A stretch of DNA of 64,000 nucleotides from Candidatus Aegiribacteria sp. (GTDB lineage: Bacteria; Fermentibacterota; Fermentibacteria; Fermentibacterales; JCC-6). Below the pieces are notes generated by a model. That model worked only from the letters and a program-made list of their open reading frames with translations, did no database searches and was not told the DNA's origin. Position 1 is the first letter of the stretch. Every line of letters begins with the position of its first letter. The stretch is taken from NCBI GenBank assembly GCA_023138735.1, contig JAGLOY010000013.1, forward strand, positions 34,482-98,481. Reading direction: 5' to 3'. This document shows, piece by piece, positions 9,223 through 17,117 of the stretch. The translations under genes were made by a program, and so were the position numbers.

Positions 9223-9362
9223 ACCAGACGATCCTCCCTTTCTCCTTTTCATTCGGAGGAGGAAAGCGCTTCACAATACTCTATTTCCTATGGATAGTTA
9301 AGCATCCAGGGATCAGATAATAATTAATTTTCAGGTGGAACCTCCACCTGTGTTCTGCTCTA

Positions 9363-9566
9363 TCAACTGTCAGATCCGCAGAATCCTTCTGAATCGGCTA
9401 CAGCAACCCGAACGGTAGGGCATGTCGCTTTGCTCATATTTCCAGGATCACAAGTAAAACAGAATCCTGTGAAGTCTTCCTCCCTGTTTTCCGCTTTATC
9501 ACTCCGGGAATCCCGTTCATCAGCTTTTTTCTGAGGGAACCTTCCCTTTCCTCGCATCATCGCCAT
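9363..9566 (-). CDS. Short Cys-containing protein, unknown
   Basis: 67 codons starting MAMMRGKGRF and ending FCGSDS. After a charged stretch there are four cysteines in GFCFTCDPG, then KATCPTV and GFCGSDS. The FC-x-x-CDPG motif echoes CPGKCDP in the next small frame upstream (9653-9805). It is directly preceded, in the same frame, by a TGA and a twelve-codon frame with a strong ribosome site. A metal-binding or peptide-precursor role is possible; nothing is recognised. Whether the start is its own ATG or translation continues from the upstream frame is unclear. Confidence 0.45.
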   Translation of the reverse strand: MAMMRGKGRFPQKKADERDSRSDKAENREEDFTGFCFTCDPGNMSKATCPTVRVAVADSEGFCGSDS

Positions 9567-9605
9567 TCAACCGCCCATCATTCCCATGGGCATCTTAACC
9601 TGCAT
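9567..9605 (-). CDS. Twelve-codon frame (MQVKMPMGMMGG) in phase with the gene at 9363
   Basis: ATG at 9603-9605 stands six bases behind AAGGAGAT, the best ribosome site in this interval, and reads MQVKMPMGMMGG before TGA at 9567-9569. The next codon is the ATG of the 67-codon frame, in the same phase. It could be a leader peptide coupled by stop-start, or the true N-terminus of the downstream protein if the TGA is read through or is a mutation. Both are possible from sequence alone. Confidence 0.4.
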   Translation of the reverse strand: MQVKMPMGMMGG

Positions 9606-9652
9606 TATATCTCCTTCTCTTCGGGCCGGTCCCCGGCCTCCTTAAGTCCTCC

Positions 9653-9805
9653 TCAACCACCACCGGGAGCTGTTGGATCACACTTCCCGGGGCATTCAGT
9701 TTCCTCCAGTGCCTGCTCAACCAAATTGTCCACCAAAGAACCAATCTCATCCGCTATTTCAGCGTATTCCTCTTCAAATCCTATCTCCAGGAAGAGCTTG
9801 ATCAT
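9653..9805 (-). CDS. Small acidic protein with CPGKCDP tail, unknown
   Basis: A 50-codon frame, ATG at 9803-9805, with an AGGA very close to the start. It reads MIKLFLEIGFEEEYAEIADE at the N-terminus, a likely amphipathic acidic helix that continues to about residue 35. It ends in TECPGKCDP-TAPGGG. The Cys pair and Gly tail resemble small metal-binding proteins or modified-peptide precursors. The same strand carries the other two small frames 50 bases further on, so the three may be one short operon. There is no match that I know of. Confidence 0.4.
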   Translation of the reverse strand: MIKLFLEIGFEEEYAEIADEIGSLVDNLVEQALEETECPGKCDPTAPGGG

Positions 9806-10056
9806 CTTTCCTGAAAAGGAGATTCTTTCTCTCCGGGAAACTCCCGGAAGTATCTTGGTTATTCAACATGGAAGCATTGACAGCATTCGATCAAAGCAAA
9901 TATCCATTGGGATCTCCATTACTATACCTCCTACATTGGATTAATATGCTGATTTCCATCATCGGATGCTAATGATGAGATTCACCTCAATGCACATGAG
10001 AGGATTCCAGGATTCTCTCACTGCGATGGAGCGGGTGAATAGTGACTCTAGCTCTT

Positions 10057-10175
10057 AGATCAAAAGTCCGAATCGTGGATTCATCAAAAGAGCAAAAACC
10101 CCCTTGAAGGGGGCATTCACGATTTGGCTGGATGCTTGTCTGAGAGATGGAACACTTCCAGCACCTGATTAGATA
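10057..10175 (-). repeat. tRNA-end-like repeat, copy 1 (hairpin plus type II, degenerate)
   Basis: A CCCCC/GGGGG hairpin (10099-10113, loop TTGAA) is followed by TTGGCTGG and a decayed type II core (CTTGTCTGAGAGATGGAACA). The flank to the left (GTCCGAATCGTG) is shared with the copy beside tRNA-Gln. To the right, 10176-10473 holds no convincing gene, only a roughly 40-codon minus-strand frame ending at 10202 (tail STYDVVLAAGGGAGTD) without a ribosome site. Confidence 0.65.
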
Positions 10176-10473
10176 ATACGGTGCTAAAAAGTAGTGACAG
10201 GTCAATCCGTACCTGCCCCGCCACCGGCCGCGAGCACAACATCATAGGTGCTCTGATACACGCCTGAATTACTGTTGACCCGTCGAAACAGGCGGAGTAT
10301 GATGTAAATGATTGCTGACAATGAGGATTTGGGTCACATAATAGTTTTCAATGAGGTTCCAGGCGATGATGTGTATTCCAGTATCCCATAGCCAGATCTG
10401 TGAATCTGTAAGCAGGAAGAGAATCATACTGGGTTACAGATCATCCGAACACAAACCGGGAGGGATTGAACAG

Positions 10474-10941
10474 ATGAGGAAGTCTACTTTAGTATTCGTG
10501 GCAGCCTTCGTACTTGCGATCGCCTGTGGTGGTGCTTCCACTCCTGACACCGTAGTGAGACAAGCAATAGACGCCGTGGTGAGCGGTGATGGAGAAGCGC
10601 TTGTCGGCTACCTTTCCTCTGATGGCATTGAGGCTCTCAATGGTCAGGTCGAAGAATTGAAAGCCAATCCGGAGGAAAGTGCCTCTTTCCTGGCAATGAT
10701 GGGCATCGATGTCACTGCCGAAGAGGTCGAGAATATGGATGCCGGTGACATGATCACATGGATGCTCCAGAGTGAACTCATGCAGGCTGAATTGCCTGAC
10801 TTCAGCACCATCGAGATCGGAGAGCCTGTAATCGAGGGCGAAGATGCCCTTGTTCCCATTGTTCTTGAAGGGGAAAGCGAAGAGGTCGAACTCGTTCTTG
10901 AGGACGGAGAATGGAAACTCAGCGAAATGATGGGAATGTAG
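10474..10941 (+). CDS. Lipoprotein with DUF4878-like fold
   Basis: 155 residues starting at the ATG behind GGGAGGG. The signal peptide ends with lipobox AIAC and then GG. The mature part begins TPDTVVRQAIDAVVSGDGEA, a helix followed by EALVGYLSSDGIEALNG. It ends with beta strands including a final GEWKLSEM strand. This is the arrangement of DUF4878/NTF2-like lipoproteins that are common in bacteria and whose ligand is unknown. Met and Glu are frequent. A strong terminator follows 12 bases after the stop, so it is monocistronic. An in-frame ATG upstream at 10351 is possible but would add 41 residues without signal-peptide character. Confidence 0.72.
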   Translation: MRKSTLVFVAAFVLAIACGGASTPDTVVRQAIDAVVSGDGEALVGYLSSDGIEALNGQVEELKANPEESASFLAMMGIDVTAEEVENMDAGDMITWMLQSELMQAELPDFSTIEIGEPVIEGEDALVPIVLEGESEEVELVLEDGEWKLSEMMGM

Positions 10942-10952
10942 GAATTGTCATA

Positions 10953-10981
10953 AAGGGCGCCTAATAAGCGCCCTTCTTTAT
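10953..10981 (+). terminator. Rho-independent terminator
   Basis: Eight-base-pair stem AAGGGCGC (10953-10960) with GCGCCCTT (10968-10975), loop CTAATAA, followed by CTTTAT. It ends the 10474 gene and also forms the hairpin part of repeat copy 2. Confidence 0.85.
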
Positions 10982-11048
10982 ATCCATGGCTGGCCATCTG
11001 TATGAGAGTTGGAACACTTTTGCTATTTGGTTACAGGGAATGGCTCAA
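10982..11048 (-). repeat. tRNA-end-like repeat, copy 2 (type II)
   Basis: TGGCTGG at 10987 begins the type II core (GAGAGTTGGAACACTTTT), preceded by the terminator hairpin. The sequence after TGGTTA diverges from other copies. The 11049-11457 gap up to the next gene shows no gene, only the ribosome site of the following lipoprotein. Confidence 0.7.
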
Positions 11049-11457
11049 TAAAAGACCGTAGAGAAAGGAATTGTATTCCGAGCACTGCGCCATTGCCACT
11101 AATCCTGATTACGCGAGTCATGAACCTCAATGCGAATACCATAGATCTAGCGACGCTCCTTTGCATGCCTGTACGTATTTGGCAAAAAATAATCATATAT
11201 ATGAAATCGAACTCTTACAGAGGTGAAGGGACTGATCAAGACAGAGTCTTCGGGATTCTACTATGTGGGCTGATCACGCAAACCTGGGCAGAAATGCTTG
11301 GAATGTGATGGTTACATCTTTATCCTGGAGGGCAACTGGAGGGGTCTGAGTCATTGACAAGAGTACTGCGCTACAGCACATTATGCTAGGTTGTGTTGTG
11401 GATAGACACCAACTATTCATTCACAGAAACAGTAACCGTTTATCGAAGGAGGGGAAG

Positions 11458-12768
11458 ATGAAGAGAGTACAGTCAATTCCATCCATCCTGATGGCTGCAT
11501 TTTTGATAGCCGTTACAGGAGGCTTCATAGCCTGCGGTGGGTCACAAGAAGAAGAGATTTTACACCAACCGATTACACCACAGGAAGAGACCACACACCA
11601 ACCGATAACTTTGCAGCTGAAAACTTTAATCGAAAACAATCCTGAAATCGGGGAGTTATTGGAAGAGTCCATCGCGAAGGCAAAAGAAGCCAATCCCGAT
11701 CCTGCAACAAATCCGGTTCAGAGTTTGGATGACTACTACGCGTACATAGACAGGGCTTCGCAGAGCCTGCCATTTAATATGTGGGACATTTCGACGGAAT
11801 TATCGATGCGTGATCAGATGCTGCAGGGTATCTGTTACCACTATTTCCTGGTAAGCCACCCTTTGCCTGAGCTGGAGAACAAGGGAATGTTCTCCAATTC
11901 CCTGCAGTACTACGAACCCTTTGCTTCCTGGATGCGGGATTTCACCGTAGTCCAGGGGCAGTACATGGATACCGAGGATTCCTGGAGTGAAGAGATCTAC
12001 CAGAAGATATATGCCGATGCTGATTTCGGTCTGCAGACAGACTGGTACGAAGATCCGTCCAACTGGAACACCTTCAACAGGTTCTTCTCCAAGTACCTGT
12101 CGTCCCCTGACGTACGCCCCCTTGCATTCCCTGACGATGCATCTGTAGTCGTATCACCGGCGGACTGTGTTCCCCAGGGTGTCTGGAGCATAAGTGCCGA
12201 TTCCGATATCGAGGTCGAAGAAGGCCTTGAGGTCAAGCTGTTGACTTATTACAGTATCCACGATCTTCTGAAGTCCGACAGCGAATACAGGGATGCCTTT
12301 GTAGGCGGCGTACTCACTCATGTATTCCTGAACGTCTACGACTACCATCGCTACCACTTCGCAGTAGGAGGGGAGATCGTAGAGAAAGCGAGCCTTACAA
12401 GGAACGTAGCTCTGGAGGTGTCGTGGGATGAAGAGCAGGATAAATACATCCCTCTCGATACCACCGGATGGCAGTTCTCTCAGACTCTGGGTTACGTAAT
12501 TGTAGATACCGGGGAATACGGACTTGTTGCACTGATTCCTATGGGCATGGCCATGGTATCATCGGTCAATTTCGAGGATGATGTCACCGTGGGCAGTACC
12601 CTGGAAAAGGGTGACATGCTAGGTACCTTCATGTTCGGAGGGTCCGACTTCATAATCCTCTTCCAGGAAGAAGCCGGCTTCGAGATCACTGCGCCTATGT
12701 CAAACGATACTGTGTATACGCATATCCATATGGGTGAGGAATACGGTCGAATGGGTGGTGCGGAATAG
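11458..12768 (+). CDS. Phosphatidylserine decarboxylase-like lipoprotein
   Basis: 436 residues; the ATG follows AAGGAGGGG. A signal peptide ends in lipobox FIAC (Cys26). The C-terminal half is a phosphatidylserine decarboxylase (PSD) domain: FNRFFSKYL-type entry, SPADC with Asp236, DYHRYHF with His297 and His300, and FGGSD with Ser396. In the PSD family these correspond to the Asp/His/Ser triad, and the Ser of the LGST/GGST motif is the pyruvoyl-forming residue. Here the residue after Ser is Asp instead of Thr. The N-terminal region (residues 60-210) resembles the PSDC extension found on some PSD homologues. Ordinary PSDs act at the cytosolic face, so a lipidated, exported version is odd. The substrate may not be phosphatidylserine. 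It lies alone between two repeats. Confidence 0.78.
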   Translation: MKRVQSIPSILMAAFLIAVTGGFIACGGSQEEEILHQPITPQEETTHQPITLQLKTLIENNPEIGELLEESIAKAKEANPDPATNPVQSLDDYYAYIDRASQSLPFNMWDISTELSMRDQMLQGICYHYFLVSHPLPELENKGMFSNSLQYYEPFASWMRDFTVVQGQYMDTEDSWSEEIYQKIYADADFGLQTDWYEDPSNWNTFNRFFSKYLSSPDVRPLAFPDDASVVVSPADCVPQGVWSISADSDIEVEEGLEVKLLTYYSIHDLLKSDSEYRDAFVGGVLTHVFLNVYDYHRYHFAVGGEIVEKASLTRNVALEVSWDEEQDKYIPLDTTGWQFSQTLGYVIVDTGEYGLVALIPMGMAMVSSVNFEDDVTVGSTLEKGDMLGTFMFGGSDFIILFQEEAGFEITAPMSNDTVYTHIHMGEEYGRMGGAE

Positions 12769-12829
12769 TCTAAGACTCTTCACGAGAATTTGCCCGAGCA
12801 GTGCCGGGTCTGATAATCTGACATCCTCG

Positions 12830-12940
12830 GTTCCAGTATGTCCAGAATTGTGGGTAAACGGCGATCTGGAGGGCAAACGGCGACTCCAACAGGCGCTGTT
12901 TCCAGAGGATTTGAAGTACTCTCCCGAGAAGGGATATTAG
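12830..12940 (+). pseudogene. C-terminal remnant of a serine recombinase
   Basis: The frame reads VPVCPELWVNGDLEGKRRLQ, then ALFPEDLKYSPEKGY and a TAG. The pattern LW..a..e.KrrLQ..lFPegl.Y is the end of the recombinase region of large serine site-specific recombinases. No catalytic domain precedes it, so it is a relic. It lies directly beside repeat copy 3, supporting a mobile origin for this region. The homology was judged by eye. Confidence 0.45.
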
Positions 12941-12949
12941 AATCCTGTA

Positions 12950-13215
12950 AAGCAAAAACCTTCAACATCTTAGAGACATCAAAGGCTTCACCATCAAATA
13001 TGGCTGGCCACCTGTCTGAGAGTTGGAACACTTTTTGTGCTTGGTTATGCGAAATAGTGAAATAAATATGCCATATTTACAGATGTATGATCTTCTGTGA
13101 TGTTTCTGAGGAATTCCCCAGCTTGAGCGATTATGATGAAAAAGCCTGAATAGCTGAAGAAGTATACGTCATTCATTCTTTCAATACCGAGTAGTATTTA
13201 GAACTACATATGATT
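12950..13215 (-). repeat. tRNA-end-like repeat, copy 3 (type II with long tail)
   Basis: Hairpin-like CCTTCA...AAGG precedes TGGCTGG at 13001 and the full type II core. A tail follows (GAGGAATTCCCCAGCTTGAG at about 13110, then ACCGAGTAGTATTTAG) and is shared with copies at 16790 and 23783. The element is about 260 bases. Confidence 0.75.
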
Positions 13216-13302
13216 CATCTCAGATAATATTGACCTGCTATATGGGAAATAGTATAAACTTACCAGTAAGATTGTTGATCTGTACATGATTGGATTGAAG
13301 AA

Positions 13303-13575
13303 ATGAATACTGTAGCCACAACAAAAATGTCATCCAAAGGGCAAATTGTTATCCCTGAAGAGATCCGAAAAGCTCTCCATTTGAAGGCCGGGACAAGATT
13401 TGTTGTACTGGGTGAGGGAGATGTAGTTGTTCTTAAAACAATAACTCCACCCTCTTCCGATGAGTTTAAAGAAATAATACTGCGTGCCAGGCAGGCTGCG
13501 TATGAATCAGAAATGAAACCTGAGAATATACTCGAAACCATTAAAGAAACACGATCCGATAAATACGAGTCGTAG
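13303..13575 (+). CDS. AbrB/MazE-type antitoxin
   Basis: 90 residues with an N-terminal SpoVT/AbrB swapped-hairpin domain: TKMSSKGQIVIPEEIRKALH, then LKAGTRFVV and DGVVVL-like strands. The C-terminal half (about residues 50-90) is a flexible, charged segment of the kind that masks a toxin. It probably binds its own promoter and neutralises the PIN ribonuclease encoded next. The genes overlap. The ribosome site is weak. The class is well supported; the cognate toxin follows from position. Confidence 0.88.
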   Translation: MNTVATTKMSSKGQIVIPEEIRKALHLKAGTRFVVLGEGDVVVLKTITPPSSDEFKEIILRARQAAYESEMKPENILETIKETRSDKYES

Positions 13576-13970
13576 TTGACACAAATGTCTTAATATCTGC
13601 CATGTTCTTCGGATGTAAACCAGGGCAAATTCTTGATGCATGGCAAAAGAAGAAAATAGAATTGGTGATCTCGACGGAAATACTCGCTGAGTATGTCGAT
13701 GTTCTACATCGAATTGCAGCGAAGTATTCAAAGGTTGATGTTTCCCAGATAATCACTTTGATTACAAGCTTCGGACTCATTATAGAAGCTCGTGATCTTG
13801 AAGAACAAGTCTGTGCGGATCCTGATGATGACAAATTCATTGCTGCGGCCCTTGAAAGCTCATCAAAGGTAATATTAACAGGAGACAGTCATTTGCTGGA
13901 TGTTTCGGGTTATTCAGGTATTGAAATGATTCAACCAGCGGAATTTATTGAGAAATATTTGAGTGAATAA
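13563..13970 (+). CDS. PIN-domain toxin (ribonuclease) with non-AUG start
   Basis: The full PIN domain begins RVVVDTNVLISAMFFG, with the essential first Asp in VDTN. That stretch lies upstream of the first ATG (13602), which would delete it. The frame opens at 13563 with ATA just after an in-frame TAA. ATA is the only start-like codon, and the gene would then overlap the antitoxin stop by 13 bases. The other acidic residues are present (ISTEILAEY; CADPDDDKFIAAAL; LTGDSHLL). The family is the COG1569 PIN toxins, which cleave RNA and are held in check by the antitoxin. Either ATA initiates by coupling, or the start has mutated from ATG and the toxin is weakened. Confidence 0.82.
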   Translation: MRVVVDTNVLISAMFFGCKPGQILDAWQKKKIELVISTEILAEYVDVLHRIAAKYSKVDVSQIITLITSFGLIIEARDLEEQVCADPDDDKFIAAALESSSKVILTGDSHLLDVSGYSGIEMIQPAEFIEKYLSE

Positions 13971-14015
13971 ACAAAATTCAGCAGAACGGTGACCAAGGAT
14001 CTGAAGGAGAAATCT

Positions 14016-15452
14016 CTAGAGTTTCACGCACCTTCTGACAATTCGATCTTCACTGGTATTTAGTACTACTATATAGCAACCTTCAGGAATCGATTCTTCT
14101 GGAGTCCATGTGGTTGTATGAGTTCCAGCAGTCTTCCAGCAGCTTTCAACTAATCCCATGCACCTCCCTGAGAGGTCATAGATACTCAACTCAACATGAC
14201 CGGATTCAGGAAGGCTGTATGTGATGCCCAAACTAGAAGAAAAAGGAGAGGGTGAAGCGAAGAGTCCTATGGAGTTGACAGTTTCCTCCGAACCCTCAAT
14301 CCCCTGCGGGTTCAGCTTGTTTAGATGGACATGGATATAAAAGTTCGGCACATTTCCACTTACATAAGCGAAGTCGAAATCACCATCGTTGTCGAAGTCA
14401 GCTACTGCGCCCTGTCGTGATGATGGTATAGCCCCAATAACGAACTCCAGAGGGTCATCAATCAGTAATCCGTTTCCTGAATTGAGCATGGTTATAAGTA
14501 ACCCCTCACTTCCACAAAAAAACGCATCGTTGTAACCATCAAGGTCGAAATCCACGGATATGACATGATTAAATGCACAACCACCAATCCATCCTGAACC
14601 TGTGATATCAAAGCTACCGTCACCGTTGCCGAGGAAAGTCCAGACAGTGTTCGATCCCATTCCTTCACCAGCAGTCAATGCTACATCAAGGAACTCATCG
14701 TTATCAAGATGAGCTAATGTGATGTGTCCTCCTGGAATACCGGGACCTGAATAGTAGCCATAGTACCCTCCCCAGGTGACAGTTCCGTCTCCATCGTTGA
14801 ATAGAACAGACAAGCGTTCCCAGGCGAGAAGCACGATGTCCAGGTCACCATCAGAATCAAGGTCGGCAATATCAAGAGCACAGGCTCCACAAATCTCCTC
14901 ATAGATTTTCTCGGCTTCCTCGAATGTTCCATCACCGTTACCATGGGAATAGTAAACATTCCCCGGACCATTTCCAAGCACGATATCAGGTAAAGTGTCA
15001 GCATCGAATAATGCGACAACGAAGTTCTCTCCACCGGCATCAATGTTGCTGGTAATTGGTGTTGAAAGATTACCTATTCCATCATTCAACAGTGTATAAA
15101 TAGAGAGAGAATTCTCACGCATTACAACAACATCTTGATCTCCATCCAGATCAACATCGCTGGTTTCAAGCCATATTGGGTTAGTTAGCGGTATGGATTG
15201 GAACAGATCGAAGGACCCGTCTCCGTTACCGATGAAGGTTTGTATCTGGTCTTTTGAGAGATCTCCCAGTACCATATCTGGAATAGAATCAGTATTGAAG
15301 TTTGCCGAAATCAAGTTACACCACCAGCTTGCGGACAGCTTATACACCCAGTCTGGATCCTGGTCGAACAACCCTGAGGCAAAGACTGAGTGGGATGACA
15401 GGATAAGCGGGAGCAGTATTACCACTGCTCCCGCTATCGTTGATCGCTTCAT
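14016..15452 (-). CDS. FG-GAP repeat surface protein with Por-type sorting domain
   Basis: 478 residues. A signal peptide (1 to about 25) is followed by FG-GAP/VCBS repeats with Ca-binding loops such as DVDLDGDQD, DLDSDGDLD, DFDLDGYND and DFDNDGDFD. These make an integrin-alpha-like propeller across residues 45-385. The last 75 residues (SPSPFSSSLGITYSL, LSIYDLSGRCM, then GCYIVVLNTSEDRIV) form a T9SS-type C-terminal sorting domain. It would be secreted and attached to the surface. Three other proteins in the window share that domain. The function is probably adhesive or structural. Confidence 0.85.
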   Translation of the reverse strand: MKRSTIAGAVVILLPLILSSHSVFASGLFDQDPDWVYKLSASWWCNLISANFNTDSIPDMVLGDLSKDQIQTFIGNGDGSFDLFQSIPLTNPIWLETSDVDLDGDQDVVVMRENSLSIYTLLNDGIGNLSTPITSNIDAGGENFVVALFDADTLPDIVLGNGPGNVYYSHGNGDGTFEEAEKIYEEICGACALDIADLDSDGDLDIVLLAWERLSVLFNDGDGTVTWGGYYGYYSGPGIPGGHITLAHLDNDEFLDVALTAGEGMGSNTVWTFLGNGDGSFDITGSGWIGGCAFNHVISVDFDLDGYNDAFFCGSEGLLITMLNSGNGLLIDDPLEFVIGAIPSSRQGAVADFDNDGDFDFAYVSGNVPNFYIHVHLNKLNPQGIEGSEETVNSIGLFASPSPFSSSLGITYSLPESGHVELSIYDLSGRCMGLVESCWKTAGTHTTTWTPEESIPEGCYIVVLNTSEDRIVRRCVKL

Positions 15453-15559
15453 CGGAGCACCAGCACCTTCCGAGTCATGTACATATCATCTCCATCATTA
15501 TAGTAAGTATATGATATCCGGAGAGTGATCGAAAGACAAATGAAAATTGTTTGGTGTTG

Positions 15560-15880
15560 GTAAGCAGGATTTTTGTATTTATAACCGAGCTTTCTCTCTC
15601 TTATGCACACTATAAAGCAAAACGACCCTCAAAGGACCGTTTTAACTAAAAAGTGGCTGGCAGGTAGGGATTCCCTTCGACTCACTGTGCTTGCTCAGGG
15701 TAAACTCACCATCTCGGTCTTTGACCGAGGGTCCGGATCATGAACTTCAGTATAAAAGCAAAATCCCCTTGAAGGGGGCATTCACTTTTATGGCTGGCCA
15801 CCTGTCTGAGAGTTGGAACACTTTTCGTGCTTGGTTATGCGAAATAGTGCAATAAATAGTCTATATTTTGAATATGAGAC
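15560..15880 (-). repeat. Paired tRNA-end-like repeats, copies 4 (type I) and 5 (type II)
   Basis: Hairpin ACGACCC...GGACCGT at about 15620, then TGGCTGGCAGGTAGGGATTC (15654, type I, matching the 3' end of tRNA-Gln). 137 bases later another hairpin (CCCCTTGAAGGGG) precedes TGGCTGG at 15791 with the type II core. The same pair layout recurs at 19126/19264 and 23659/23783. Confidence 0.78.
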
Positions 15881-16021
15881 ATTCAGTAGAGTTTTTGCGA
15901 GAATCTAACATTTGGATTGAACCCACTGAAATGACCACGAATGGGTGAAAATCCAGTATCCTATTTGTTATAGATACGACCCGAGTATGACCTCAGTCAG
16001 GGCACTACCGTTAATTCAGGG

Positions 16022-16648
16022 TCAGTAAGAAGATCCGGTGAGTTCATAGATAATATTGAACTTCGTGCTGTCGGACCACGGAAAAGCATCCAGTTCACAC
16101 TTCTCGATCATACCGGTACCTGGACTGTAGAAATAATGGGTATAACAGTTGTGTTGTTCGCTATATGTGGAGATATGGGCACAACCCTCAAACAGTCCTG
16201 CCGGAGTAACCACATCGGTATCCATGTCCACAACTGTCCAGTCATCCCAGGTTTTACCCAATTCAAGGGGAAAATCCAGGTACTTATGACTGACGGTGTC
16301 AGGCGACAAAATTGCCACAGAGTCGGTGTTGACCAGGTAAGTCAGCGTACTCACCATCACCAACGTATCCACCTGCACCTGACCGAAGGCTACCCACAGG
16401 GATGAGGTTTTCTCAACAATGCACGTATCACCTGATATGGAGATCACTTCATTGTGCTCTGAACCCTCCTCCCACAGGATTGAATCAGGCTCAATCTGCA
16501 TGGCTGAGTGGGCATATTCCCACCAGTCTCCAAGGGCCATGGGGAAGTAGTCACCCGGAGGTGGCGTGATGGTAACGGGGTTATTCCCGCAACTCACTAA
16601 CACCAGTGTCAGAACCAGACAGCAACCCGCACTTACTTTGCTTAGCAT
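16022..16648 (-). CDS. Lipoprotein of unknown function
   Basis: 208 residues, with a GAGGGG ribosome site eight bases ahead. Signal peptide with lipobox LVSC. The mature part opens with a Pro-rich linker (TITPPPGDYFPMALGDWWEY). Secreted proteins with beta-sandwich folds often begin this way; the phrase FPMALGDWWEY recalls lipoproteins whose first strand reads Y-F-P-L-x-x-G-x-x-W-x-Y. The middle and end are beta-rich with a final GTGMIEK strand. There is no enzyme motif. It lies alone between repeat copies. Confidence 0.65.
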   Translation of the reverse strand: MLSKVSAGCCLVLTLVLVSCGNNPVTITPPPGDYFPMALGDWWEYAHSAMQIEPDSILWEEGSEHNEVISISGDTCIVEKTSSLWVAFGQVQVDTLVMVSTLTYLVNTDSVAILSPDTVSHKYLDFPLELGKTWDDWTVVDMDTDVVTPAGLFEGCAHISTYSEQHNCYTHYFYSPGTGMIEKCELDAFPWSDSTKFNIIYELTGSSY

Positions 16649-16789
16649 AATGTTATCCCCTCAGACTCAATTGTGATACATCTATTATTTATTCTATTTT
16701 GTTAGATAAGTTCCAATATGCAACTTAGTGTTAAATATTCCAGCGAGTATTGGGAGCTTCAAGCTGGAGATCACCGCACTGGAATAATT

Positions 16790-17045
16790 AAGAAAAAACG
16801 ACCCTCAAAGGGCCGTTTTAACAAAACTGGCTGGCCTACTGTCTGAGAGTTGGAACACTTTTCGTGCTTGGTTATGCGATATTGTGCAATAAATATGCTA
16901 TATTTGCAGATGTTTGGTCTTCTGTGATGTCTCAGAGATCATTTCCAACTTTGGGCTAATCCCTGAAAGTACTCAAGTGAAGGAAGAAGCTCTCTGTGCC
17001 CTTTGTAGTAATGCCGAGTAGTAGTTGGAACTTTAGTAAGCTGGA
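16790..17045 (-). repeat. tRNA-end-like repeat, copy 6 (type II with tail)
   Basis: Hairpin AAAACG...CGTTTT with CCCT/AGGG inside (16795-16819) precedes TGGCTGG at 16828 and the type II core. The following tail (TTGCAGATGTTTGGTCTTCT) matches copies 3 and 10, with ATGCCGAGTAGTAG at about 17010 resembling copy 3. Confidence 0.75.
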
Positions 17046-17117
17046 CATACAGATTGATTCTTTTTGAGTCTTACAAGCCGAACAAACTATCAATCAGGCT
17101 TGCTGTTTCGGAAGAAA

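Noticed and set aside
9567..9569. Selenocysteine codon with SECIS element
   Set aside because: The bases after the TGA show only a weak hairpin with a very short loop (GGGAA/TTCCC), no redox motif surrounds it, and no sel genes are in view.
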